Source: Actinomycetota bacterium
GTDB taxonomy: Bacteria > Actinomycetota > Humimicrobiia > Humimicrobiales > Humimicrobiaceae
Reading direction: 5' to 3'
Length of the DNA stretch: 30,206 nucleotides
NCBI GenBank assembly: GCA_023488645.1
Contig: JAMDDL010000003.1
Span: forward strand, 1-30,206
In this document: positions 23,505 to 30,206 of the stretch, in pieces
Layout: each line of letters starts with the position of its first letter
How positions within the stretch are numbered: the stretch's first letter is position 1
Translations under genes and position numbers: made by a program
The notes under the pieces: model-generated
Database searches by the model: none
Told to the model about the DNA's origin: nothing
What the model saw: only the letters and a program-made list of their open reading frames with translations

Positions 23505-23761
23505 GTATATTGCAGCCACAGGATTTATCCTCGCGACACCAGGTCCATGGAAAATCTTGCAAGATATATCATAAGGGCATCTTTTTCACAGGAGAGGATG
23601 ACATACATTGGGGAAGAATAAAAAGATTATTTAAGTCTTCTGTCTGTTAACTTTTCTTACACTTTTTATTTTTAATGATTGCAACATCAGTTTATGGTGT
23701 TTATTGGTATTTAATTTATGTGTTATACTTGTGAGGTCCAAAAGCAAGTTCCTATAATCTC
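23505..23761 (+). mobile_element. IS91/Y2-like transposon 3' end, copy 2 (257-bp direct repeat)
   Basis: Base-for-base identical to 12931-13187 and in the same orientation, 10,574 bp apart. It holds the same 38-residue transposase C-terminus (stop at 23619-23621), the non-coding end and the outward TTGTGA (23729-23734), 18 bp, TATAAT (23753-23758). Flanks differ from copy 1 on both sides, so the 257 bp are the unit. The 23360-23504 stretch to its left holds only the lacI control region. Confidence 0.75.
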
Positions 23762-23764
23762 ATA

Positions 23765-23793
23765 TTGACACCTGATACGTAATAGGTTACAAT
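23765..23793 (+). promoter_or_regulatory. Strong promoter of higBA, implying a leaderless transcript
   Basis: TTGACA (23765-23770), a 17-bp spacer and TACAAT (23788-23793). The ATG of the toxin gene begins 7 bp after the -10 at 23800, exactly where transcription should start. GTAATAGGTTAC (23780-23791) forms 4-bp inverted arms over the -10, a possible antitoxin operator. The -35 begins 4 bp after repeat copy 2 ends. Confidence 0.65.
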
Positions 23794-23799
23794 ACCTAA

Positions 23800-24078
23800 A
23801 TGATAAAGTCGTTTAAACATAAAGGCCTTGAAGACTTTTTCTACAATGATGCAGTAAAAGGAATAATTCCTGGTCATGCATCAAAACTTGCCAGAATATT
23901 AGATCGTCTGGATGCTTCATTATCTGCTAAAGATATGAATCTTCCGGGATTTAAGCTCCATAAACTTTCTGGAAAAGAAAAAAACATCTGGTCGGTATGT
24001 GTAAGCGGAAATTGGAGAGTCACTTTTTATTTTAAACAAGGTGATGCTTATATTGTTGATTATTGTGATTATCACTAG
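23800..24078 (+). CDS. higB: HigB/RelE-type toxin
   Basis: 92 residues. It matches HigB mRNA-interferase toxins throughout: MIKSFKHKGLEDFF at the start, HASKLARILDRLDAS, the LPGFKLHKLSG segment, WSVCVSGNWRVTFYF and the C-terminal VDYCDYH. HigB cleaves mRNA on the ribosome and is neutralised by HigA. The family-typical N-terminus confirms ATG 23800, although no ribosome site precedes it. The antitoxin gene follows 9 bp downstream, in the toxin-first order usual for higBA. Confidence 0.93.
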   Translation: MIKSFKHKGLEDFFYNDAVKGIIPGHASKLARILDRLDASLSAKDMNLPGFKLHKLSGKEKNIWSVCVSGNWRVTFYFKQGDAYIVDYCDYH

Positions 24079-24087
24079 GAGGTAAAA

Positions 24088-24417
24088 ATGTTAACTAAAA
24101 GAAAACCAGTTCATCCAGGGAATCTTTTTAAACAGGAAGTGTTAATTCCTTTAGGACTTACAGTTACTCAAGCAGCTGCAGACCTTGGGGTGTCCAGAAA
24201 GGCCTTATCCGAGTTTTTGAATGGACACTCTTCTTTAAGCCCTGAAATGGCAATAAGAATAGGAAAGGCTACTAAGACGTCTCCAGAGAGTTGGTTAAAT
24301 ATGCAGAATAAATTAGATTTATGGAAAGTAGATAAAAAGAACCCTGAAGTTATTCCTTTTCCGATTAAAGCAAGTGATGTAGAAGATAAAGATGAGCAAA
24401 AGAGTGCAATAATATAG
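24088..24417 (+). CDS. higA: HigA-type antitoxin (Xre HTH)
   Basis: 109 residues; AGGAGG lies just before the ATG, so HigA has a far stronger ribosome site than the toxin. HigA signature: RKPVHPGNLFKQEVL, the HTH LTVTQAAADLGVSRKALSEF, NGHSSLSPEMAIRIGKA, then SPESWLNMQNKLDLW. It binds HigB and represses the operon promoter. The C-terminal acidic-basic tail (about 88-109) is a little longer than in short homologues. Confidence 0.93.
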   Translation: MLTKRKPVHPGNLFKQEVLIPLGLTVTQAAADLGVSRKALSEFLNGHSSLSPEMAIRIGKATKTSPESWLNMQNKLDLWKVDKKNPEVIPFPIKASDVEDKDEQKSAII

Positions 24418-24430
24418 CGCATATGTATAA

Positions 24431-24460
24431 TGCTTCCTAAAACTACTAGTTTGGGAGGCA
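24431..24460. other. Hairpin-forming sequence after higA
   Basis: TGCTTCCTAAAACT and AGTTTGGGAGGCA can pair with a few G-U pairs and one bulge around a short loop. No T-run follows, so it may be a weak terminator or a relic; it lies between the convergent higBA and mog ends. Confidence 0.3.
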
Positions 24461-24511
24461 GAACATAAATGGTATATAGGGAGGTTCACTTGATTGAAAT
24501 AAAGGAAATAA

Positions 24512-25012
24512 TTATTCTGATCCGCATTCAGCGTCTCTTCCCAGCAGGATGTCAAGGCCATGTGGCAGCGGCTTGTAAATAAGGTCAATGCTGTCTTTTA
24601 CGCCTTTTATGCTTCCGGGAAGATTTATTATAAGTGTACTTTTCCTTATTCCGCTTACTCCTCTTGAAAGGATTGATCGCGGAGTTTTCTTCTGGCCTTC
24701 AAGTCTGATAATTTCACTAAATCCGGGAGCCTCTCTTTCAATTACTTCTTTTGTTGCCTCTGGTGTAACATCACGCAGAGAAAAACCTGTACCGCCGGTT
24801 GTTAAAATCAGATTAGCTTTGCTGCTGTCGCAAATTTCTTCCAATTTTTTCTTAATTAAATCTTTTTCATCCGGAACTATTGCATAATCTGAAATAACCC
24901 ACTGTTTTTGTCTGAAAAAATCTATTATGTATTTCCCGCTTCTATCTTCCCTTTCTCCTCTATGTCCCTTATCACTTACAGTAATTACTGCTATTTTAAA
25001 TGTTTTCTCCAT
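24512..25012 (-). CDS. mogA: Molybdopterin adenylyltransferase, MogA/MoaB type
   Basis: 166 residues; GGGAG 8 nt before the ATG. MogA/MoaB proteins activate molybdopterin by adenylation before metal insertion; some MoaB forms serve tungsten enzymes. Visible motifs: FKIAVITVSDKGHRGEREDRSG, LILTTGGTGFSLRDVTPEAT (nucleotide/pterin loop) and INLPGSIKGVKDSIDLI. It overlaps the end of the MOSC gene by 17 bp and is the last gene of the operon. Confidence 0.9.
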   Translation of the reverse strand: MEKTFKIAVITVSDKGHRGEREDRSGKYIIDFFRQKQWVISDYAIVPDEKDLIKKKLEEICDSSKANLILTTGGTGFSLRDVTPEATKEVIEREAPGFSEIIRLEGQKKTPRSILSRGVSGIRKSTLIINLPGSIKGVKDSIDLIYKPLPHGLDILLGRDAECGSE

Positions 25013-25535
25013 AAATTTTATCTCCCACTTTTATTTTTCCGGTTTTTATAACCCTGCAAAAAATTCCTTCGGAAGGCATTATGCATGAACCAAGCTGGTA
25101 GTATATTCTGCAGGGATTTATACATTCCTTGCCTATCTGTGTCACTTTCAATACCGCATTTTCATCATCTTCATAAAAATTATTTTTCGGCACATCATTC
25201 TTATTGACAGGATTGCTGTCGATAATTATTAAATCTCCGATTTTCAGGTCCTGTATTTTTATCCCGGCAGTAGTTATATTTTCTGCAAAATCACCCGGGC
25301 TCACATCAATCCCTTTTTTAATGACATCCTTTATGCTCTCGTATGAAAGAAGGCTAATTTGTCTGTGCCAGTCACCGCAGTGGCCATCTCCCTCAAGTCC
25401 AAATTTGGTTATTAAGATTTCCGCTACGGGATATTTTTTAACGCCTTTTTCTTTACTTATATTTATTGAAAATATTTTTCCATTTTCTCCAGCAACTGAA
25501 TTATCCCGATGACGAATTTTAGCAAGTTTTTTCAT
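24996..25535 (-). CDS. MOSC-domain protein
   Basis: 179 residues from ATG 25535 with AGGTGG 11 nt upstream; the in-frame GTG at 25550 lacks a ribosome site. Single MOSC domain: GKIFSINISKEKGVKKYPV, GLEGDGHCGDWHRQISLLS, SPGDFAENITTAGI, LKIGDLIII and the conserved Cys in CRIYYQLGSCIMPSEGIFCR, ending VKVGDKIYGENI. Stand-alone MOSC proteins are linked to molybdopterin and sulfur chemistry and are often fused or adjacent to MogA, as here. The start overlaps the moaC 3' end. Confidence 0.85.
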   Translation of the reverse strand: MKKLAKIRHRDNSVAGENGKIFSINISKEKGVKKYPVAEILITKFGLEGDGHCGDWHRQISLLSYESIKDVIKKGIDVSPGDFAENITTAGIKIQDLKIGDLIIIDSNPVNKNDVPKNNFYEDDENAVLKVTQIGKECINPCRIYYQLGSCIMPSEGIFCRVIKTGKIKVGDKIYGENI

Positions 25536-26004
25536 AATCTGATTTTCCACCTGTTTTTTTAATTAATTCAATTCCGCTTATAATCATTTCCTTCGATACT
25601 GCCTTGCACATATCATAAATGGCAATTAAACTCAAAGCCACAGATGTTAACGCTTCCATTTCCACACCTGTTTTGTCATAACCTTTAATTGTGGAAACAG
25701 CAATAATTTTATTTTCACTATCAGAAATTTCAAAATCCAAATCTATGCATGTGAGTCTTATCTGGTGGCAAAGCGGTATAAGTTCCCAGGTTTTTTTTGC
25801 TGCATTAATACCTGCAATCCTGGCAACAGCAAGAACATCGCCCTTTTGAATTTTATTTTCCCTTATCTTTTTTATTATCTGAGCGTTTAAAATTATATAG
25901 CCTCTGGCTGTTGCAGTTCTGAGAGTGTCTTCTTTTTTTGAAACATCCACCATTTTTGCTTTGCCATTATTATTAATATGGGTAAATTTTTTTATATTTT
26001 CCAT
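25519..26004 (-). CDS. moaC: Cyclic pyranopterin monophosphate synthase
   Basis: 161 residues, the usual length. MoaC works with MoaA to convert GTP into cyclic pyranopterin monophosphate. Key segments are intact: LRTATARGYIILN, IAGINAAKKTWELIPLCHQI, GYDKTGVEMEALTSVALSLIAIYDMCKAV and the KKTGGKSDY active-site Lys loop. The ATG is four bases after the moaA stop, so the two are translationally coupled. Confidence 0.95.
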   Translation of the reverse strand: MENIKKFTHINNNGKAKMVDVSKKEDTLRTATARGYIILNAQIIKKIRENKIQKGDVLAVARIAGINAAKKTWELIPLCHQIRLTCIDLDFEISDSENKIIAVSTIKGYDKTGVEMEALTSVALSLIAIYDMCKAVSKEMIISGIELIKKTGGKSDYEKTC

Positions 26005-26008
26005 CTTC

Positions 26009-27058
26009 TTATCCGCCTATCTGACTCATAAAATTTGATATTTTAATAATATCGCCGTTATTAAAGTTTCTGCCGCACTCCCTGTTTTCAGGTTTGGTCT
26101 TTACAAAATTCTTTAAATCAGTTTTTATTTCTTCCATGCTTGCCTTGCTTCTTATTTTTCTTTTGAGATCCAGTTCCCTTTCAGAAAATAAACATAATTT
26201 GACCATGCCTTTTGGTGTCAGTCTTATTCTGTTGCAATAACTGCAGTAATTTTTATCATTGAAAATAAAACCTATGTTTCCCTTACTGCCTTCTATTTTA
26301 TAATATACTGCAGGCCCGTAACCAGTATGTTTCTTAACTTTATGATACTTTCCTGTTTTGCCCATAATTGAAAAAATTTCTTTAACTGAATTTTCGGTGT
26401 TATTTTTTAGTTTTGCAATGTCTTTGTTAATTATGCTGCCGGTGTTGCTGCATTCAATACTGCCCGGGCTCGCAACAGGCATCATCTCAATAAATCTGAT
26501 ATCGACAGGATTATTTAAGGTTAAATTAATAAATTTCAGGATATCTTTGCTATCAAGCATATCTGTTATTACCGTATTTATTTTTATTGAAATAAAACCT
26601 GTATTAACTGCATTTGAAACTGCCTTTAAAACTTCACTAATTTTACCGCCTCTTGTGATTTCCCTGTATTTTACCGGATCGAGGCTGTCAAGACTTATGT
26701 TTATTCTTTTTACGCTCAGCTCGTATAACTCTGACAGATATTTACTTAGCAATATTCCATTTGTAGTTAAAGAGATATCTTCAATGCCTTTAATTTTTTT
26801 GATTTCTTTTATTAACTTCAAAAAATCATCCCTTACAAGCGGCTCTCCTCCCGTTATCCTGATTTTTTTAATGCCAAGCTCTGTCAGAATTTGAACAATC
26901 TTTATAATTTCTTCAAAAGTCAGTATCTCTTTTCTGTCGATTAACTGAATACCTTTTTCCGGCATGCAGTAAATGCACCTTAAATTACATCTGTCAGTAA
27001 TTGAAAGCCTTAGATAATCTATTTTTCTTTTATAGCTGTCTGTTAATATTGGTTTCAT
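26009..27058 (-). CDS. moaA: GTP 3',8-cyclase
   Basis: 349 residues. Radical-SAM enzyme for the first step of molybdopterin synthesis. The N-terminal cluster is C24-x3-C28-x2-C31 (CNLRCIYC), with the ITGGEPLVRDDF SAM-binding segment. The C-terminal second cluster has CSYCNRIRLTPKGMVKLCLF. The protein ends in the double glycine (SQIGG) needed for activity. No obvious ribosome site precedes the ATG, and a 61-bp gap separates it from tupC, unlike the tight spacing elsewhere in the operon. Confidence 0.95.
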   Translation of the reverse strand: MKPILTDSYKRKIDYLRLSITDRCNLRCIYCMPEKGIQLIDRKEILTFEEIIKIVQILTELGIKKIRITGGEPLVRDDFLKLIKEIKKIKGIEDISLTTNGILLSKYLSELYELSVKRINISLDSLDPVKYREITRGGKISEVLKAVSNAVNTGFISIKINTVITDMLDSKDILKFINLTLNNPVDIRFIEMMPVASPGSIECSNTGSIINKDIAKLKNNTENSVKEIFSIMGKTGKYHKVKKHTGYGPAVYYKIEGSKGNIGFIFNDKNYCSYCNRIRLTPKGMVKLCLFSERELDLKRKIRSKASMEEIKTDLKNFVKTKPENRECGRNFNNGDIIKISNFMSQIGG

Positions 27059-27119
27059 TTTATAAAATAATAAATCATAAAAACAAAATAAAAATAAAAA
27101 AATATGTAAAGTTTATAAC

Positions 27120-28238
27120 TTATTTTTTAAATAAATGGATTGAGCTTGCCTTAACTCCTGCAATAATTTTTTTCCCTTGAAAAAGCCCCAGCCTCTCAAT
27201 TGAATTCGGGGTAACAAAAGAAATAATCTTAAATCCGCAATCAATTTCAATTTTTTTAAAAATTCCCGTATCCTGCATATCCGTAATAATCCCATTGAAT
27301 GAGTTCATGGCTGATAACAATTCCTTTGCCACTTCGGTGTTGTATAAAGTAACATCTTCCGGTCTGATTGCAATCATGACTTGAGTATCCGGCAAAGCAT
27401 CGCTTACTGCAAAAACGATTGAACTACTATTTGATAAATTATCGTTATTCTTTTTTATTCTGACTTTGCAGACATTATTGCTGCTTTCAATAATTATTCC
27501 TTCAAGCAGTGTTTCTGCTCCTACAAACTTTGCCACAAATTCGTTTTCAGGCTTCCTGAAAACTTCGTTTTTATTTCCATATTGTTCAATTCTGCCCTCA
27601 TTAATGACTGCAATATCATCTGCAAGAATCATTGCTTCATTTCTGTCATGTGTGACATAAATTGTTGACCGTCCCGTATTTTTTAAAAGGTCAAACAAGT
27701 CAACCCGTAGTTCTTCTCTTGATATCTGATCAATATTTGCAAGAGGTTCATCAAGCAGCAAAAGTTTGGGATTTAAAATTAATGCTCTTGCAAGAGCAAC
27801 TCTTTGCTGCTCGCCTCCTGAAAGACTACGCGGATTTCTGTCAAGCAGTTTTTGAAGTTTTAGTTTCTTTATCAGAAAATCAAAACTGTCTTTAAAATCC
27901 GATAATTTCTGTTTTCTGATACTCAGTCCAAGAAGTATATTATTATAAACTGAAGTCCTGAAAAGAAGAGGTTCCTGAAATACTGCAGAAATCTTTCTTC
28001 TTATTGAAACCTTATCAATATTGCTTTCAAGTATCTGCTTCCCATCAAAAAAAATATTTCCGCTATCAGGTTTTTCCAGTAAGTTTATAAGTCTTATAAG
28101 TGTTGATTTGCCGGAGCCGTTAGGACCGATTAACACCAGTATTTTATTTTCTTCAGCATACAGGTAATCAATATTAAGGGCAAAGCCGCTTTCATATTTC
28201 TTGGATAGTTTAATTATCTCCAGGATCTTTGGGTCCAC
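27120..28238 (-). CDS. tupC: Tungstate/molybdate ABC transporter ATPase
   Basis: 372 residues from GTG 28238 with AAGGAG upstream, overlapping the tupB end by 25 bp. Walker A GPNGSGKST (38-46), signature LSGGEQQRV (139-147), Walker B LLLLDEP and the switch His in VTHDRNEA. A C-terminal TOBE-like region (about 285-372) resembles the oxyanion-sensing extension of molybdate ATPases (IRPEDVTLY, then SFNGIITDMQDTGIFKKIEI). The adjacent TupA and TupB types favour tungstate as substrate. No internal Q-loop or D-loop defect is seen. Confidence 0.9.
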   Translation of the reverse strand: MDPKILEIIKLSKKYESGFALNIDYLYAEENKILVLIGPNGSGKSTLIRLINLLEKPDSGNIFFDGKQILESNIDKVSIRRKISAVFQEPLLFRTSVYNNILLGLSIRKQKLSDFKDSFDFLIKKLKLQKLLDRNPRSLSGGEQQRVALARALILNPKLLLLDEPLANIDQISREELRVDLFDLLKNTGRSTIYVTHDRNEAMILADDIAVINEGRIEQYGNKNEVFRKPENEFVAKFVGAETLLEGIIIESSNNVCKVRIKKNNDNLSNSSSIVFAVSDALPDTQVMIAIRPEDVTLYNTEVAKELLSAMNSFNGIITDMQDTGIFKKIEIDCGFKIISFVTPNSIERLGLFQGKKIIAGVKASSIHLFKK

Positions 28239-28933
28239 GTGATATTCTCCTTCTGTTGTATTAATGTCAGCGCTAAATTTACCGCAAATGCCAAAAAAAG
28301 TAATATTATCACCAGAGCAATAGCAATATCAAAATTTCCCATCCTGACCATCTGCACCGTTGCTGTTGTAAGTACCCTTGTCTGACCCTTTATATTTCCC
28401 CCTACCATCATAACCGCACCAACTTCAGAAATTACTCCGCCAAAACCTGCCATAATTGCTGCAAGTGTTGGAAGCTTGGCTTCCTTTATTAATATCCAAA
28501 GTACCTGCCATTTGTTTGCACCTAAAGACATAGCCTGATATTTTAATTTGGGATTAATCTGCTGGACTGCTGCCAGGGTAACACCTGATATTATAGGTGA
28601 TGCTATTAAAACCTGTGCTATTATCATTGCTGTCGGTGTGTATATTATGCTCAAAAAACCCAGCGGACCGCTGCGCCATAAAAATAAGCTCACAAAAAGC
28701 CCTGCCGCCACAGGCGGCAGGCCCATTCCGGTATTAATTATTGATATTACAAATTTCTTTCCCTTAAAATTATTAAGCCCTATTACAAGACCGACAGGAA
28801 TCCCTAAAATCATTGAAATAATTACTGCCATACCTGAAACCCTGATAGTAAGCAGCATTATTTCAAATATTTCCCTGTCTCCTGTAAATATTAAAATAAA
28901 TGCTTTTTTTATTCCTTCGATGATAAGTTCCAT
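28214..28933 (-). CDS. tupB: Tungstate ABC transporter permease
   Basis: 239 residues, about five membrane helices. TupB/ModB-type permease: SGMAVIISMILGIPVGLVIG, NTGMGLPPVAAGLFVSLFLW and the EAKLPTLAAIMAGFGGVISEVGAV region containing the ATPase-coupling loop. A glycine-rich MMVGGNIKGQTRVLTTA follows, typical of the tungstate subfamily. It lies between the binding protein (16-bp gap) and the overlapping ATPase. Confidence 0.92.
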   Translation of the reverse strand: MELIIEGIKKAFILIFTGDREIFEIMLLTIRVSGMAVIISMILGIPVGLVIGLNNFKGKKFVISIINTGMGLPPVAAGLFVSLFLWRSGPLGFLSIIYTPTAMIIAQVLIASPIISGVTLAAVQQINPKLKYQAMSLGANKWQVLWILIKEAKLPTLAAIMAGFGGVISEVGAVMMVGGNIKGQTRVLTTATVQMVRMGNFDIAIALVIILLFLAFAVNLALTLIQQKENITWTQRSWR

Positions 28934-28949
28934 AATAATTCCTGCATTA

Positions 28950-29786
28950 TTATTTTATTGCATCAGGGAAAAATAAGGGTTCACCGTATTTATCCACGCC
29001 AAAATTTTTTATAATCTTCTGGCCTTCTTCGCTTGTTATAAAGTTAATAAACGCCATTGCACCTTCATAATTTATTTTAAGATCGGGATGCTTTGAAGGA
29101 TTAACTGCAATCACTCCATATGGGTTATATAAGATTTTATCTTCACCTGATAAGGCAGTTAGCATGAAATTTCTTTTTTGAGCCAGCCAGGTAGCATTAT
29201 CGGTTAATGTATACCCCTGTTTCTCATTTGATATTGTTAATGTTTCACCCATTCCAAGACCTGATTCAATATACCAGTTGCCCGAAGGTTTAATATCTAT
29301 TTTTCCCCATATGTCTGATTCTTTTTTATATGTTCCCGAGTCATCGCCTCTTGAAACAAACAGGCTTTGGCTGGAAGCTATTGCTTTAAAGGCATCAGCA
29401 GCGGCAAGCCCCTTTATCTTTGCCGGATCATCTTTTGGTCCTACAATAAGAAAATTGTTATGCATTACATCTTTTCTGTTTATTCCAAAACCATCTGCCA
29501 CAAACTTGTCTTCAGCTTTACGGGAATGCACAAGAAGGACATCAGCTTCTCCCTTCTCGCCTAATTTAATAGCTTCACCTGTCCCTACCGCAATTACCTT
29601 AACCTTATAACCTGCAGCTTTTTCAAAGGCAGGAATTAAGACATCAAACAAACCACTGTCCTGCGTGCTTGTGGTCGAGGCTAAAATGAGTTCCTTATCT
29701 TTTCTGCATGAAACAAGAGGGATGCAGACGGATGCTGCCAGTACAAAAATTATCAGAAACAATACCAGCTTTTTAACCTTCGCCAT
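28950..29786 (-). CDS. tupA: Tungstate-binding lipoprotein
   Basis: 278 residues. Signal peptide with lipobox LVSC (Cys27), so it is anchored to the outer face of the cytoplasmic membrane. TTSTQDSG (38-45) is the TupA anion-binding loop. GTGEAIKLGEKGEADVLLVH, HNNFLIVGP, SRGDDSGTYKKE and WYIESGLGMGETL are all typical of TupA rather than ModA. It is the first gene of the operon, with a GA-rich ribosome site and a long regulated leader. Tungstate uptake implies tungsten enzymes such as aldehyde:ferredoxin oxidoreductases elsewhere in the genome. Confidence 0.93.
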   Translation of the reverse strand: MAKVKKLVLFLIIFVLAASVCIPLVSCRKDKELILASTTSTQDSGLFDVLIPAFEKAAGYKVKVIAVGTGEAIKLGEKGEADVLLVHSRKAEDKFVADGFGINRKDVMHNNFLIVGPKDDPAKIKGLAAADAFKAIASSQSLFVSRGDDSGTYKKESDIWGKIDIKPSGNWYIESGLGMGETLTISNEKQGYTLTDNATWLAQKRNFMLTALSGEDKILYNPYGVIAVNPSKHPDLKINYEGAMAFINFITSEEGQKIIKNFGVDKYGEPLFFPDAIK

Positions 29787-29910
29787 ATTACCCTTCCCTT
29801 TCTTTTTTTCTGTATTTTTTTATTGTTTTACTGATTGCATTCCCTTAAATTGCTTAAATTTTACAGATATTTCTAATAAAAATTTCCGGCTTAAATAAAT
29901 ATAACCTGAT

Positions 29911-29944
29911 AAATAAAAAAACCAGCAAAGGAGCTTTGCCGGTT
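29911..29944 (-). terminator. Intrinsic terminator in the tup-moa leader
   Basis: On the minus strand, AACC-G-GCAAAG (29944-29934) pairs with CUUUGC-U-GGUU (29930-29920) around a CUC loop, followed by a run of seven U. The central G-U pair exists only in minus-strand RNA (it is an A-C mismatch on the other strand), so the structure was kept for transcription toward tupA. It lies upstream of the first gene and must be read through for expression. Confidence 0.8.
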
Positions 29945-30051
29945 TTACCAATAAATAATTAAAATGGTTAAATTAACCATCTGACAATCTCCTTTCCAAA
30001 CACGGGAGGCTAACCCGTTTCCAGATTAACCCTAAGCGCTCAAAGCTCCTT
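29928..30051 (-). promoter_or_regulatory. Riboswitch-like attenuator leader of the tup-moa operon
   Basis: Leader RNA segment AAGGAGCUUUG (30051-30041) is perfectly complementary over 11 nt to CAAAGCUCCUU (29938-29928), the left arm and loop of the terminator. Pairing would prevent termination. Between them lie an ACGGG/CCCGU hairpin (around 30016-30000), a GGAAAGGAG segment and the palindrome ATGGTTAA...TTAACCAT (29964-29980). This is the layout of a transcription-terminating riboswitch. Control of molybdate/tungstate transport and moa genes by a Moco/Tuco-sensing RNA is known, but I could not match the Moco consensus by eye, so the ligand is open. Confidence 0.6.
29945..29980 (-). CDS. Possible 11-codon leader peptide
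   Basis: ATG at 29980 reads MVNLTILIIYW and stops at 29945, directly at the base of the terminator hairpin. AAGGAG lies 8 nt before the ATG, an excellent ribosome site. A ribosome on it could influence terminator formation. It may also be chance, because the ribosome-site-like segment could belong to an RNA aptamer. Confidence 0.35.
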   Translation of the reverse strand: MVNLTILIIYW

Positions 30052-30131
30052 AACAAACTGGTTATTTTGTCTTAGGAAAATTGAGTCGGAGACAATATTA
30101 AATTTTAGTTTAAAAATTTTAAATTCAAAAA

Positions 30132-30158
30132 ATTATAACATATCTGCAATTAGATCAA
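30132..30158 (-). promoter_or_regulatory. Probable promoter of the tup-moa operon
   Basis: On the minus strand, TTGATC (30158-30153), 15 bp and an extended -10 TGTTATAAT (core 30137-30132). Transcription would start near 30125 and give a leader of about 340 nt before tupA, containing the attenuator. The rest to the right edge shows no gene. Confidence 0.5.
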
Positions 30159-30206
30159 AATCTTATGTCGCAACTTTGCTTAAAAAGAGTTCTTTTAACT
30201 TATAAT

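Noticed and set aside
26358..26894. 178-residue open frame antisense to moaA
   Set aside because: It mirrors the intact moaA frame, has no ribosome site and no recognisable motif; a shadow frame of AT-rich DNA. The same applies to 28548-28976, 7389-7805 and 4180-4512.
29911..30051. T-box leader
   Set aside because: No AGGGUGGNACCGCG-type T-box sequence or specifier loop is visible, and the downstream genes are not amino-acid or tRNA related.
1..30206. CRISPR array, tRNA or rRNA genes
   Set aside because: No regularly spaced short repeats, cloverleaf with CCA-type ends or rRNA-like sequence was seen on either strand; only the 257-bp pair repeats at length.

Overview
The window is AT-rich, densely packed bacterial DNA with strong AGGAGG-type ribosome binding sites, several TTG and GTG starts, and lipoprotein-type binding proteins. 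The gene content (tungstate uptake, molybdopterin synthesis, a non-pyrrolysine MttB homologue, arsenite methylation) suggests an anaerobic, low-GC, probably uncultured bacterium. No rRNA, tRNA or single-copy marker is present, so the lineage cannot be named from this window.

Left part (1-13 kb) is a patchwork of short unrelated units: the 5' part of a secreted trypsin-like protease; an AbrB-like protein plus arsenite methyltransferase (arsM) behind an 18-bp palindrome; a DeoR regulator divergent from an MttB-family methyltransferase; an HNH protein with a DGQHK motif; a large PTPS-related membrane protein; a cupin; CorA; a small HTH regulator divergent from a membrane protein; and another membrane protein. 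Between them lie three gene stubs not normally called as genes: a frameshifted CoA-binding-domain relic (4914-5062), the N-terminus of a formate/nitrite-transporter-like protein (9123-9224), and the first strands of a macro domain (11154-11243).

Middle part (12.9-23.8 kb) is the most interesting region. A LacI-controlled operon encodes a creatinase-like M24 protein, a homologue of the Anabaena sensory rhodopsin transducer (ASRT), a sugar-type ABC binding protein with two permeases but no ATPase, two tandem URO-D-like proteins and a phosphotriesterase-family hydrolase, followed by the convergent lacI gene. Three near-identical LacI-type operators (GCAARCGCTTG) tie the regulator to the operon. 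The block is bracketed by two identical 257-bp direct repeats, each the 3' end of an IS91/Y2-like transposon with a promoter-like sequence pointing outwards. It therefore looks like a mobilised or excisable catabolic island. A higBA toxin-antitoxin pair sits directly after the right repeat and appears to be read from a leaderless promoter.

Right part (24.5-30.2 kb, minus strand) is an operon for tungstate uptake and molybdopterin/tungstopterin synthesis in the order tupA-tupB-tupC-moaA-moaC-MOSC-mogA. It is preceded by a long leader with an intrinsic terminator, an exactly complementary 11-nt antiterminator segment and a possible 11-codon leader peptide. This is a riboswitch- or attenuator-like arrangement.
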